From: Botryosphaeria dothidea
Lineage: Eukaryota > Ascomycota > Dothideomycetes > Botryosphaeriales > Botryosphaeriaceae
Assembly: GCA_011503125.2 (NCBI GenBank)
Contig: WWBZ02000012.1
Location: 434,001 to 498,000, forward strand
Direction of reading: 5' to 3'
DNA: 64,000 bases
In this document: in pieces, positions 20,856 to 32,872 of the stretch
Layout of the letters: each line of letters opens with the position of its first letter
Position numbering within the stretch: position 1 is the first letter of the stretch
The notes under the pieces: model-generated
The model's input: only the letters and a program-made list of their open reading frames with translations
Told to the model about the DNA's origin: nothing
The model's database searches: none
Translations under genes and position numbers: made by a program

Positions 20856-21782
20856 AAGCAGAGACGTGCTTCAAGACTATCGCATTGAAGTAGCCTTCCT
20901 GGTGTTTCCCATATTATTTTCCTGAGTTACATGATGTTCGACGAAACATTCTTCTATATCGTAATTGCGCTGGCAGGTTTATGGGAGAGGGAAAGATGAG
21001 CTGGAGCTGAATGCAGGCGACGGCTGGGGTCACCAAGCAAGTCACGGCGCGGCGTAGTAAACAAGACTTTCGTACCAATATTTCTCACTATTTAGCGTAA
21101 TCTGAGTACCTGTCGAATACGCCACGGTAGCCTAGATGCAAGCTATCTTATTCAAGCACCAATCGGATTCTTTGGTAGATTGGGGCTCCCTGTGGCACAG
21201 TCACTTCTTCAGCCAAGCGTATAACCTCCGCCAGTTACTCTACCTTACAGACCTACCACTAATGGTCTTCCACTCCTACATCTATCAAAATAGAAGATCC
21301 ACTCAGCGACCAACTCAAGCATCGCGATGCTGCACGTACGAGATTTGCACAGGGAGGGAGGGCCTTTGTGGCAGAGCTTCTTTGTTGCACAGACAACAAC
21401 GCGGCCAACAACCGCGTGCCTAAAAGAAAAGGCCAGCGTAGAAGGAGCTGCCCCCGCCCCCCGCCCCCCCCTCTCCGCAAGAACAAAGGAAGCCAACGCA
21501 ACAGCGTAGATAGGACCAAGAGCCGGCCGGGCCATCATGAAGGTCTGCGTTTGATTCGCAGTCCGTTTCCGGCGGTCCGCTGGCAGGACGTCCGCGCATC
21601 GGCGCGGTCAAAGAACAAACGACAATGGGTATATCCTGAGCCGGGGCGACAATGAATAGAAAGACGTGGGGAGATTTTCCTTCGCTCTTCGAATTCTTCC
21701 TGCCTTGCACCCAAAAATTCATCGGATCCCGAAAGCCGGTGTGGACTTCAAGCCAGGAAAGTCATCAGCAGCACTCACCAAC
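20856..21782. other. Intergenic region between HET gene and C48-like gene
   Basis: About 0.9 kb. The first 38 bp are the out-of-frame remainder of the HET tail. The rest shows no gene; a C-rich tract lies at about 21,452-21,476. Confidence 0.5.
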
Positions 21783-24700
21783 ATGGCGCGCAAGAACTCG
21801 ACGAGCCTCCGCAGAGGCTCGACAGCCTCACCACGCCCAGCAAAGAAGAAGCCGCCCGCCCCCAACCCGAAACCCCTCACCCCCAAAGCACCGAGAACCC
21901 CAGTCCGGGCCCTCCACCGACGGAGGGCGAGCAGCGCCGCGGCCGCATCGCCACCGCAGCCAACCCCCTCCCCAAAGCGCAAAAGCCAGGAAACCACGAC
22001 CCTACCCCAACCCCCCGCCAAGCGCCCCCGCAGCAGCTACTGCGACGAGTTCATGGGCCGGGGCGACGCCTACACGACCAAAAAGACGTGCGAGGACGAG
22101 CTGGCGCCGGCGCTCGCGCTCGCCGGGCAAGACGGCCCCATCGCCATCGCCAGGGACACGCAGCTCGACTTCTCGGAGATGGCGCTGGCGATCCTCAGCG
22201 TGACCGAGGCCATCAGCCAGGGCGGCGCGGTCAAGTTCTGCCTGTACGACGTGGAGGCGGCGGCGGTGGCGGCGCAGGCCAAGGGCCGCTGGGCGACGGT
22301 CGGCGGGATGGCGGTCGACTTCTTCGCCACGCACCGCGACGGCCGGCCGCTGCTGATGCCGTGGGTGGCCGGGGCGTGGGACAGCGCGCACGACAGGCTG
22401 GTGTGGGCGCGGCCGGCGGCGGACGGCGCGGTCGAGGTGACCTTCTACGATAGCATGGTCGCGCCGGGCGACAGGGCGCGGCGGGTCATCGAGACACAGG
22501 TGCAAGAGCACCTGGGGCGGTCGACTTGGATGGCTGGGGCGCGCGGCTATCGGTTTGCTTGGAAGGACAGCCGGACGGGGGGCTGCGTGGAGCAGGTGGG
22601 CGCTACGTGCGGCCTGCACGTCGTGCTCAACGCGTGGATCGTCGCGCTGGGGTTCGAGCCGAGCCAGAAGAACCGGAGGCGGGGGTCGCAGAATGGAGTG
22701 CACTATCAGCATATTGCGGACGTTGTGCGGTTGGCCATCCACGGGGCGGCGACGTTCGACTATATCTTTGCGGCGCTGGTGTGTCTTGGGTACATCGATG
22801 AGGGGGAGACGGTGGAGGAGGGGCGGAGGTTCGAGTGGACGGCGGGGATGCATTCGGATTCTAACGCGCAGGAGATGCTTGAGTACAGCAGGAGGAGAAG
22901 CCAGACCATGCAGAAGAAAGACAAAGACAGTGGCGGGCAAAATAGCGGCGCAGGGGCAAATACAGGCGAACCCACCGTGACGGAGCCGCCAAAGACGCCA
23001 GAGACACCTCAGAGGAGTAGTCCGAAGAGCGCTCCGTCAGCAGCCAGCGGATCACCCGACGAAGGAAAGGAGAATCCTCACACATACCTCAAACAGAAGA
23101 TCCTTGAACACGAACACGTTGTGGGAACAGAGGAAGAAACGGGCTCCCCCAGCTTCTTGATCAGCCCCAAGGAGGACCTACTGGATACCGACATCGTCTT
23201 GGCGCTTCTCTCCGTGACGGAAGCAGTCAGCCAACTCGGCGTGGCCAAATTCTGCCTCTACGAACCCCTCCCGTGGGCCGAGATCCAGAACTCAATCATG
23301 AGACATGGCATCCAAAATTGGAAAGCCCACAACCGGGAGCACGGCATGGCCACCGAATTCGACATCCACCGCCGGGAAAAGGCGATCCTCATGCCCTGGG
23401 GTCTCTACAGGGCGAAGCAACCCACCAAGGCCGCATCGGACATTCAGGACCCGGCAACGACCGAGACCTCGGTGCACCAGGTGCTCGTGCTGGCGACCCA
23501 CGAGACAGTCGGGAGCTCCGCGAGGATCCACGTCCGGATCTACGACAGCGCTCCGGGCCACGCGATGCCCCGGCGCCAGGAAATCCAAGACCAGATCCGC
23601 GAGCTGCTGGGCACGAGCTGGTGCGATTGGCCGCGCGACAGCTGGCGCTTCGAATGGCCGCTGGTCATGCTGCAGACGGCACCGACGGCCTGCGGGATCC
23701 ACGCGACCCTCAACGGCTGGACGCTCGCCCTGGGGCTCCAGCCGCCCGGGATACAGCTGAAGGTGCACAATCCGGATGGCGAGCTTGAGTTCTACAGGGC
23801 GGCTGCGGCGATGATCGGCTTTGCGGGGCGTGGCATGGTCAGGGCCGACACCATCATGGCTCTCTTCCGCTCCTACGGCTTCGTCCAGAATAGAACGAGG
23901 GAGGTGAGCGGCAGGCGCAGGTTCAACCACACCGTCACCATAATGGATGTATCGGAGCACAGAAGGCTGAGCGGGGAAAAGGCGAAGAAGGGGCAGCCGA
24001 CTGGAATCGGTGGTGACAAGAACAAGTCAAACACTACCCCCAGCCGTCCCCCAGCCAACAACCCTCCCATCACCAGCCCAACCACACCCACATCCATCGA
24101 CCTCGACGCCTCTCCCCCGTGCTCCACCTGCCCCGTCCCGGGCCACTGCGTCACCCCTGCCGCCGACACCACAAACCCTCCACGTTCCAGCTACGCCCTC
24201 TCTGTCTCACAGCCCTGGGCCGACAAAACCCTCAAAGGAGGCAAATACTCCCCGTCCGACAGCGGCGACCGCCTCAAGAAGTGGATTGGCAAGAAGAAGC
24301 AGCTGGCTAAGAAATCGCGCTACTTCGAGCCGCAGGCCGTCGCCTGGGTGTCGTCGTCGCGCCAGCTGTCGGACGGGCAGATCATCCGCGGCATCGAGTG
24401 CGTGACGGAGGCGATCGGGTTGCATTCTGAGGGCGGTGCGGAGTTCGGAGTGTACACAAAGCGGGCGTATGAGAGCGCACTGAAAGGGGGAGGGGAGAAG
24501 GAGGACATCGTGGTAGGGACGAGGCAGGAGGTCTTGCTGCCGCTGGTGACGGGTCGCGGGAAGAAGGCGAACCGGGATACGTGCGATATCGTGCTGTTGC
24601 GCGTGCGGCATGGCGTGGATGGGAGAAGCATGGAGGATCGGATTGTGGTGGAGTACTGGACGGATCTTCTCGACACCCTGACCGACGAGGACAAGGACTT

Positions 24701-27009
24701 GCTCCAGCACGACGCCGAGAATCTCATCAGGCGGCTGCGGTGGTGGAGTGGCCCCGGCGAAGACGACGAGGATGAACCACCCTTTAAGCACCGCTGGCAC
24801 GCGTCGAGGCGACGCAGCTCCAAGATCGTTGGCGGCATCCATGTCATCTTGGACGCGTGGGCGCTCGCGCTGGGGTTAACGCCGATGACCCAAGAGTCGA
24901 CTACGCCGACTTCGCCGCAGGCCTTTGCTTCACATACAACGTGGCTGCATAAGGGGACCATCGAGCTAATCACCATGGCCGTCCATGGCTGCATGAACGC
25001 CGAGCTCATCATCGCACAGCTGCGTTCCTTCGGCTGGGTGCAGAGCACCGCGCAGCTGGATGAGGCGCGCAACTTCAAGAGTACTTGTGCCTTCTCCGAT
25101 GAGCAGGTGCTGCAGGACCATGTCTCTGAGCTGTTCTCCCAGATTTATCCGGACGGTGCTCAAAGGCGAGATAAACCTACCTGTCTCGGCTGCCCCGTCC
25201 AGAACCACTGCCCCAAGAAACCGGGCAGCAAGGACGGTGAGGAAAGGAAGTGGAGGCCCGCGTTCTGGCCGGACATCTTGCGTGACTACCCGTGCCCGTT
25301 CTTCAATGGGCGTCTGCAGACCCTGGAACAGTACCAGGTGGACGACGACATGGCAGCCGAGTGGAACACCATCGTCCAGGATTTCGGTACGGAGAAGGAC
25401 TGGACTCTCTCAGCCGTCGTGCGCGCCATCGCCTCCATCACCGAAGCCATCAGCATGAACGGGTACGGCGGGCAGGTCAGCCACGGGCAGAAAGTGCTCT
25501 TCGCGCTGTACGACCACCGGCGTTTTAACGACGCTCGCAGGGAAGGCGTCTCTGGCACGGACATCCAGCCGCTCCGTTTCAAGGCGGTCGATGGCAAAAA
25601 TGACCTGGGCCGGTACGGCGAGCAGATCATCGTGCCCTTTGCGAACAACCACCTCGTTTCGGCGTCCACGCGTGCAACGAAGCGCTATCACAGCGCGTGC
25701 GGCTTGCGGCCCGAGATCGTGCACTACTTCCTCGAAGACCCCGCATTCCCAGGTATGCCGATTGGGAGCCATAAGGCAGATATGGAAAAGGATGTCGAGA
25801 GCACGCTGCGGAACATGCGCTGGTTCAAGGGAGGGTTCGACACGCCGGCCGCGAGGGAGGAGCGCGAGTACTTCCACACCTGGCGACCCGTCGCGCCGCT
25901 GCTGCCGCTACTGGAGTTGAACGGTGAGCAAGGATCCGAGCGGACGGCGCTCTTGTGCAGAACATACACCGGTTTGCACATGATCCTCAACGCGTGGGTC
26001 ATCGCGCTGGGCTTCCAGCCGCCCACTGCGGGATTGCGCTTCACCAGCTACGGGGACCTGTGGAGATTGGTCGTGCTGGCATGTCAGGGGATCATCGACT
26101 CGGCGACCATCTTCGCGCTGCTGCGCTGCGTCAACTGGATCCAGGGTGAGGATGTGGACCTGCCGGAAGCGAGGAGGTTCGACGAAACGCCCAAATTTGT
26201 CGTTGACGATGACTTGACCTGTCATTACGACTGGGTAAAGGAGAGACTGGATGTCTTGGAGAGATGGAAAGGGTGGAAGCCGAAGAAGAAGGACCTCGAT
26301 GCAAAAAGAGAGCTTGATGCGAAGAAGGCCGAGTACGAGGCCAAGCAAGATACCGCAGACAGAAAGCATGAGGAAGCGAAGAGGAGGGAAGCGGATTCCC
26401 CAGACGCCGATGGGACGAGGGCGGCGAGGGAGCAAGCTGATGATGCTGGAACTGGCGCTAGCCTCGCGCGTTGTGTGTACGAAGAGGCTGCGGACAGGTA
26501 CAGGGGACCAACGAAGGATCTGCATGTCACCCATAGGGAACTTCTGCGCACTCCTGGGTGCGGGCCGGCATTCCGAGGTGTTGTACCCAGTCTCATTGCA
26601 GAGGAGATGCGGATCGGGTACTGGGACGGGCTGGATGGGCAGTGGGAGGCCATCAGGAGGAGCGAGGCCGAGAAGAAGCTGGAGAAGGCAAACAAGCTGC
26701 TCGCGAGCGTGCTGGGAAAGAGAAAAAGGGAGATGAGACAACTTGAAGTGAATAGCAAGAGTGAGGTATATGGGGAGTTGTTAAGACAACATACCAGAGA
26801 AGGGCTGCAAAGAGTAATTCCCCCTTTTGTATTCCTCGGCTTTTTCTTCCTCAGTGTTTGAGATGCTAACTTCTAATGCGCTGCAGTCCAACCGGAGAAC
26901 TCTGGCGAAATTGTTTCATGTCTCTCCAGAAGACGTCAATATCGGGGAAGTTTTCAGGGAAATGGTAGATGCTGCGGAGAGGTACTTCTTTGCGTACGAG
27001 AAGGTTTAG
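21783..27009 (+). CDS. Giant protein with four tandem Ulp1/C48-like modules
   Basis: Exons 21783-26813 and 26887-27009 (73-bp intron with branch site GCTAAC and acceptor CTGCAG); 1,717 residues. The open frame extends upstream, but 21783 is its first ATG. After a Lys/Pro/Arg-rich N-terminus come four related modules starting near residues 129, 470, 864 and 1206. Each has a helix with the pattern (A/E)xxSVTEAIS and, in modules 1 and 2, a YDS motif (Asp223, Asp588). Each then has the block (T/A)CGLHxxLNxWxxALG. This order (Asp, then Cys-Gly) recalls the Ulp1/C48 cysteine-protease fold. Modules 1 and 2 keep the Cys (276, 637); modules 3 and 4 have Gly (1017) and Thr (1396). Each ends with a helical tail such as IELITMAVHGCMNAELIIAQL. 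Two C-x2-C-P-V-x2-H-C motifs (about 780 and 1134) sit in linkers after modules 2 and 3. A charged coiled-coil-like region (about 1490-1580) follows. Function unknown; the fold assignment is inference. Confidence 0.7.
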
Positions 27010-28526
27010 AGAGGTCCTGGTGTTATCTTCAATCAATAATGAACAACTTTTGCGCTTGTGTTGGCGATGCTTTGAGCATCTGAGGATAATATATCCTCGC
27101 TGACTTTGTCGAAAACAACCAGGTCTTTTCAGTAGCGAAGATATCTTCTTTCTATTTTGTTCATTCATATGTGCGAACTGGTTCAGGTGCGAAGCCATAT
27201 TCAGAATGCCTAGGTCGAGGGATCAACTCCAAAGGTAAGGAGAAGAAGTATTCACCCACACGTGTAATCAGTTGTTATAAACGCTTGATCCAGACGAATA
27301 CTTCAATTACCCACGCAGTCACCCTTGCTGTTGCAATAATTTAACTGTTCCCCTCGCAAGCGAAGAATAGATCTGCAGTTCAAATTGCGGGCCCCGATAT
27401 CGTTGATCAGATACGAGTCATCCTTACAGGTACTACATGTAACAGTAGAGGAGATCATAGTTGAAGGAAAGGACACAGGAGGAAATTGTGTTTCTCCGAC
27501 TGAGGTTGGGCCACAACAAAATGGATGTTCGAGTCCAGCACCACTGCCGGAGAAATTGTAGCGACGCTCAAGACGTCGAGGTCTAGGCGAATTCTTTAAC
27601 CCCCCCTGCCAGCTGAATCCACCAGTATGTTGTTGGTTGGGCGCGTATCGAAACGCCGGCGAGTGCATCTGCAGTTAATGCAGGGAGAAAAGGTCGTGGC
27701 TGAGTTCTTATGTGGAACTAGAGTTCGTCGATGACGTAAATTAAGTCCTCTTCGAAGCCTCCGTGATCGTACCATCCTCTTCGATGGGTCAGATATTACT
27801 CTGCATCCGAGCGGTCGTTGCTCGTTCCAGGCCAAGAGAAATCAAACACAAACGTAGTTCTCGGCCTCTGGCAAGCCGCGGTGTGGACTGAAGAAGGTCG
27901 TCGGTGAGTGGTGGTCGAGTTTTGAGACAAGAGTTTGGCGATGAGCCTGTAGAGAGATGGCGGCGCTTGGCGGTCTTATCGCTATGTAGCTCCATGGCTC
28001 CCAGATGACCTCTGACAAAGACGTGTCTCGAGATAAGTCGCGGCAGGACAGAGATGGCCTCGGGTATAACGGTCGTATCGGATCTGTGACGGATCGGTGC
28101 ATCCTGACTTGAGAGCGCCCAGCAACAATTAATCGAATGGTGAGTCAGAATTCGTGATCATAGCATGATACAGTTCGGATAGGAAGTGCGAGGTCTTTGA
28201 TTGAACCGTGGTGTAGAGTCTCGGTAATCGCCGCGACGCAGGTTTCCTGACTCTTCTTGTGCGTTTAAGTTCAGGGAAACGCCTCCGCTCCCCATGCATT
28301 GGTTCCAACTTGCGGCTGCAATATTTTCGGCCCGACCAGATACTCTAGATGTTGTGGCTAACCCGACCTGTAGGAGACCAAAGCGACGCCCACAAGAACT
28401 TCGATTGGATTATTCCCCGTACTGCGTGCGACACGGTGCTGGCATCACGGCGATTGAGAGACCCGGAATAGTCTGATGGTTTCCTGGAGCCCTTTCCCTT
28501 CATCCAACAGACACAGCCATTGGTTG
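27010..28526. other. Intergenic region, no convincing gene
   Basis: 1.5 kb. A 121-codon minus-strand frame (27303-27668) has several Cys but no signal peptide or known motif, so it was not called. Nothing else recognised. Confidence 0.5.
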
Positions 28527-29431
28527 TCATAAGCCTCGCATAGAGTACTTGTCCACAAGCTCAAACACAACATTGTTATCGACCTTGCAGTCCTGATCCG
28601 GAGTACTGCAGCCAAGGTCTTGCTCCAGTTCAGGGCCGAGGTCATTGCGCATGCCACGGATTATGTCGGCAGCGTGAACGCACGAGGAGGTGTTAGGGGC
28701 CTCCGGCGTATGGTCCATGGACATGCCATTCATTCCAGGCCAGGCCCAGTCGTTTTGCATCGGGACGCCGTAGTAGGAAGTATAGGCAGGATTGTAAGCG
28801 CTCGTTGACATTGCGGGGGTGGCTGAAGAGAAATGGTGTTGTTGCAGAGGCGTTTCAGCGGTTATGGACGAAGCCACAGTTGTGGTTGGACTAAGGGTAG
28901 AGCTCATGCTGACTGCGCTGACGTAGGATTGCGGGGAAAGCTGTTGGTGAGGAGTTGGAAGAGACGAATCCAGGTTGCTATTCAAGGGGGGTATGGCGAC
29001 TGGAGCTTTCTGGGTCGGACTTGTGCTCCCGCAGGCGCTGATGCTTCCACAGGAGGACCGAGGGTTGCATGGACGTCTGGTATTGAGCATAATGTCCAAA
29101 GTTTCCGAGGGAGTAGAGGACGAGGAAGGATCGGGTTCAGCAAAGCTGTCGATCTCAGCGTCGGGAATGCCCTTCTGACGTAAGAGAGCGCGTAGTCGTC
29201 TGTTTTCGTCGAGGACGCGCTTCGCAGCTTGTTGAATTTCGGCGGATGCTTGGACACCGAGCTGTTCACAGGTGCGATACTTGGACTCGAGCTCCTGAAG
29301 ATACTCCTTTCGTCGGGCGCGCGAGCGGCGCTGGTTGTCCCTGATGCGGGCGAGATTGTCTTTCTGCGATGGGTGAGCGGTGGAATGAAGGCAGATTTGT
29401 GAAAGGACAGTACTGTGTTCGGTTCAGTCAT
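28527..29431 (-). CDS. bZIP transcription factor
   Basis: Two exons, 29431-29414 (six codons) and 29363-28527, with a 50-bp GT-AG intron; 284 residues. The basic region NLARIRDNQRRSRARRKEY lies at about residues 9-27 and is followed by a short leucine-zipper-like segment ending in LDENRRLRALLRQKG. The rest is Ser/Pro/Thr-rich with a Met/Trp/Pro patch (WAWPGMNGMSMDH) that could be an activation segment. The basic region carries N-x2-R-x2-RxR, near the fungal bZIP type with NxxRSR. The start was chosen as the ATG nearest to a TATA-like box at 29506-29512. Known role: nuclear DNA-binding regulator; the target genes are unknown. Confidence 0.82.
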
Positions 29432-31632
29432 TGCTGGTGTTTCACTGGCCACGCCTGTGTTGAGATGCCAAGAGAGGTCGACTAGGGAGGCGGCGGGGCT
29501 GGGAGTATATATCTGGGGCAGCCTCAGGCGTCAAATCGGAGTTAAGAAAGAGTTTGGTGTGAGGGCCGGGGAGGCTGTGTAGATGAGGGTTTCCCTTGCT
29601 CTTAGCGTGCTGGTTTGCGGGCGGTCTCGCAGCGGGATTCCGGGGGAGAGCTGGCTGACTAGTGTGGTCGGAGGGCAGTCAGCGGGCCGAGTTGATGTTT
29701 ACTTTTGGCTGGATTTTTTCTTCATGGCGTGGCGAGGCGAGTGCATGGAGTCTTCTGTCAAAATTCTCACATAAGGTTTAGCTCAGGCGGGATGATTGGC
29801 AGGCGGCATGGCTGAGGGAGGCTTTGGCGTATCCGGACCCGAGACGACTGCTAGCGAGATTTTTGGGCGTGGGAGTGGAGGTGTACAAGTGGGAGCAGTT
29901 GGATCAGGACGAGCTGGTCAGTGGGCGCTGCGGAGAGCAACAGGGCAGGAGCAGGTCGCGCGCAGAGCCGTGCTCCTAGGCTAGCCGGCGATCGTTACAC
30001 ATCTCATCGCGTCACCCCCCAAGCCTTCTCTCTGCTCGACTCCAGTCCTCACTGTGTCCATTGCTGTGCTGCTGCTCCGCGGGAGGTGATGACCAATCCC
30101 GCCCGCGGCGCCGCAAGCCCGTCCTGCTTTTTCAGCCACCGCCCGCCAGGACTGAGCTCGAGCCCGCGCCCCGCCGCTGCCTCGCCCAACCCTGGCTCCT
30201 TCTGGTTAGAAAACGCCGCCTGCCGCTTGCACCTGCCGCTCGCGCTCTCGTCATCCATTGGAGAAGCTTGTCTGGCGGCTGTCCTGCTTTTGCTTCTGCG
30301 CCCTGAATTGCTTCTTTGCCGCCTGAAAAAATTTCCTGTCCGGCTTCGGCTTTGCCGTCATCGATCGGACCAACTCCGAACCATCTCCAACCCGCCATGC
30401 TCCCTGCTTGATATTTGTCCCGCCCGCCTGGACCATCCACTGCATGACCACACCTGCCAGCCTCCGCCCCTGGGAGCTCTGGGTTCGCCCGAGACGCCGC
30501 TTCAGGGCCATAGCCACTAGAATTCTCTAGCCTTCTGCTCTAGACGCTATGCTTCGGCCGCCTCCGTACGCCTAAATGTAATGTTAACTTCTCTTCACTT
30601 GGCTACTGCCCAATATTCCCGTCATCCAGACCAAAAGCCTGTGCTGTCTCGATCAGGTAAGCCTTCTTTCTTGCCACCACGCCTCGCGGCCCTTTGTGGT
30701 AATTCCGAGCAATTAAGCTCCACGACCACACCAATGACCCACGTCCATCGGAAACACCCGTATTGTATCTACTATCGATTAACGCGGCGAGGCGCGCTAA
30801 TGAGAAAATTACCTCGCAGCATACAGAGAGAGAGTCGCTCAGGCCCACGCTTAAAATGACGTTCCCATAGACAGACTATCACGGGAACTCGAAGAGTGAA
30901 TTCGGATAAGCTTGTTGCCGCAAATCCGATATGCTTGCATCTGGACGAATCCTTCAACTCCATGGGAGATTGTATCATCTAAGAAAATGGCCACTAGGCA
31001 TCGGCAGCAGCGCCGCCCTGTACAGACAAGGAAGGGGTGTTGCAGCCGACAACCACAGCTTCGTCCGGACACAGGATGTAAGGAAAAGCGGTTACATTAA
31101 CGTCCACATGAACGCCTCTACTTCCCATGACAGCAGCTTTTTTTTTTTTTGGTATTTGGAGCTAACCGTCGGCTGCAGCGCCTCCTGTACAATGGAATCC
31201 TTATCATAGGGCGCTGCGACGGTGATAGGTTGACCTGTTACTCAAACAGGCACACATTGCATAATCACATGTATTGTCTCTGCATTCACCTTCCAGCTAA
31301 TAATCATCCCCAACGCCGTACCACCCTCTCTCTGCATCAACGCCGGTGCGCTTAATGCTCGTGGCTTGGCATGCATGAACCCGCGTTCCACCAGGCTATA
31401 GTCGTGATGTTGGCGCGTGTGGCCGAGAGCGGGGTGTAAGACGGGACCCTCAACGCCAGCCTCTTTGGGCAGCTACATCCGTTTCATCTGATCTCTTCAG
31501 CTATCTCATCTCGCCCACCCACCCACTACTTCTCCAAATTAGACTTTGACCAAGCTGCGTAGCGGACCTCAGTCTTTTGCTTCGGCCTTCGACAATAAGA
31601 AACAGGACCTGCAGCCCGCTTGCGCCTCCACC
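29432..31632. other. Intergenic region between divergent bZIP and GFA genes
   Basis: 2.2 kb. It has a GC-rich half (29.5-30.5 kb) with pyrimidine-rich strands and overlapping chance frames, then a more balanced part. No protein-like frame, tRNA or repeat array recognised. Confidence 0.5.
29506..29512 (-). promoter_or_regulatory. TATA box of bZIP gene
   Basis: TATATAT on the minus strand, about 75 bp upstream of the bZIP start codon. Confidence 0.5.
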
Positions 31633-32489
31633 ATGACATCAAAGTCTAGGCCCGAGTCCATCACCGGCGGCTGCCTGTGCGGCTCGATCCGCTACACTAT
31701 TCACTTCCCTGCAGATGCGGAGTGGCCTCCTTCGCATGTAAGTCCAGATTCCATTCGCTCTCTCAATATCCCTGCACCCTCCTATAGCGACGCGTCCTCC
31801 CTATTTCTCTGCCCCCGTCACGTCACGCCTTCCACATACTGCTGCCTCACCAGCCACGCGCAAACACCTCAGCCCTCCCAGGGCGCCCACCAGCATATGC
31901 GCCATCACCAACCACCCTCGCGCAATCCACCCCAATTTGCCCCCTTCTTCCCCATCCGACCACTCGCATACCCAGCCAACCACCCCCCCCCCCCCTCTCT
32001 CTCTCTCTAACTCACCAGAACGCGACCTGCCAATGCACCCAATGCCGCAAAACCACCGGCTCCCTCCTCGCCCAGCTCCTCGAAGTCCCCCTCGCCCAAG
32101 TCTCCCCCAACCTCACCCCTTCCTTCGACGCCACTCTCCTGCCCGCCTACCGCCTCTACCAGTCCTCGCCGGGCATCCACCGCGGCTTCAGCCTGACGTG
32201 GATGACGCTCGCCGAACGCCCCGAGGTCATCGAGGTGCACGTGGGGACGCTGGATGAGGAGGTGTTGATCGGGTCGGTCGTCAAGGAAGAGGGGAAAGAT
32301 GGGTATGGGCCGAGGAAGCAGCGGGTAGGGGGGTGGGGCGAGGAGCTGGGGCGGGCGCGGTGGCACAATTTCGTCGAGAATGCGGTACCGAGCGTGACGG
32401 ACGGGGAGGCGGGGCCGAAGTATCTGAGGACGGGCGGGGAGGCGGAGGAGAGGTTTGAGGGGACGCTGGGGGACATCGGGAGGGCTTGA
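31633..32489 (+). CDS. GFA/CENP-V domain protein (DUF636)
   Basis: Exons 31633-31737 and 32019-32489 (191 residues). The 281-bp intron is long for this window; it starts GTAAGT and ends in a pyrimidine-rich tract plus CACCAG. Zinc-binding motifs of the GFA family are split by the intron: GGCLCGSIRYT in exon 1 and CQCTQCRKTTGSLLA at the start of exon 2. A short beta-rich domain follows with GFSLTWMTLAERPEV and a conserved ending WHNFVENAVPSV. The family name comes from glutathione-dependent formaldehyde-activating enzyme (Gfa), but most fungal members have no proven substrate. A neighbour relation to IDI1 (convergent) is probably chance. Confidence 0.82.
31983..32008 (+). repeat. Poly-C plus (CT)n tract at the 3' end of an intron
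   Basis: A run of C followed by CT repeats directly upstream of the 3' splice site of the GFA-gene intron; it acts as an extreme polypyrimidine tract. Confidence 0.7.
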
Positions 32490-32872
32490 GGGAGGGGTGG
32501 AGGGGCGGGGAGGAGGTCAGTCGGTGACGCAGGTGATACACGTGGTATAAAGTGGCTGTTGTATTTCGATTTTGCTTTCTAGCCCATGACATCATACCTA
32601 TACCAAGGCCAGCTTTGGGCCGTACTGCGTGAATCATGTTTTATGTTCGAGCCGAGTTTTCTATTCAGATTGCTCGAATCAGCTGCCATCCGCCACGAGA
32701 AACACAATTTCTCCCACCTCTTGTCTACAAGAAAAGAAAATTATGCAGAAACTAACGGTGTGCACCGGGTATATCATCGACACCACTTTATGCGATAGCT
32801 CCATCCAATACCAGCTCTCGCACTTCCCTTCTGCACCCAATCCCCAGCATCTTATTTATTTCCCGCGCACAC
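32490..32872. other. Convergent intergenic region
   Basis: 383 bp between the stops of the GFA gene and IDI1; only 3' UTR-like sequence seen. Confidence 0.5.

Noticed and set aside
21666..21782. Upstream extension of the C48-like frame
   Set aside because: The frame is open but starts at a GTG; the first ATG is at 21783, in a usable context.
27303..27668. 121-codon minus-strand frame with several Cys, a possible small secreted protein
   Set aside because: No signal peptide, no paired-Cys pattern that I recognise; an upstream exon could not be supported.
29921..30520. 199-codon plus-strand frame upstream of the GFA gene
   Set aside because: Composition typical of GC-rich non-coding sequence, with competing antisense frames of similar length and no family resemblance.
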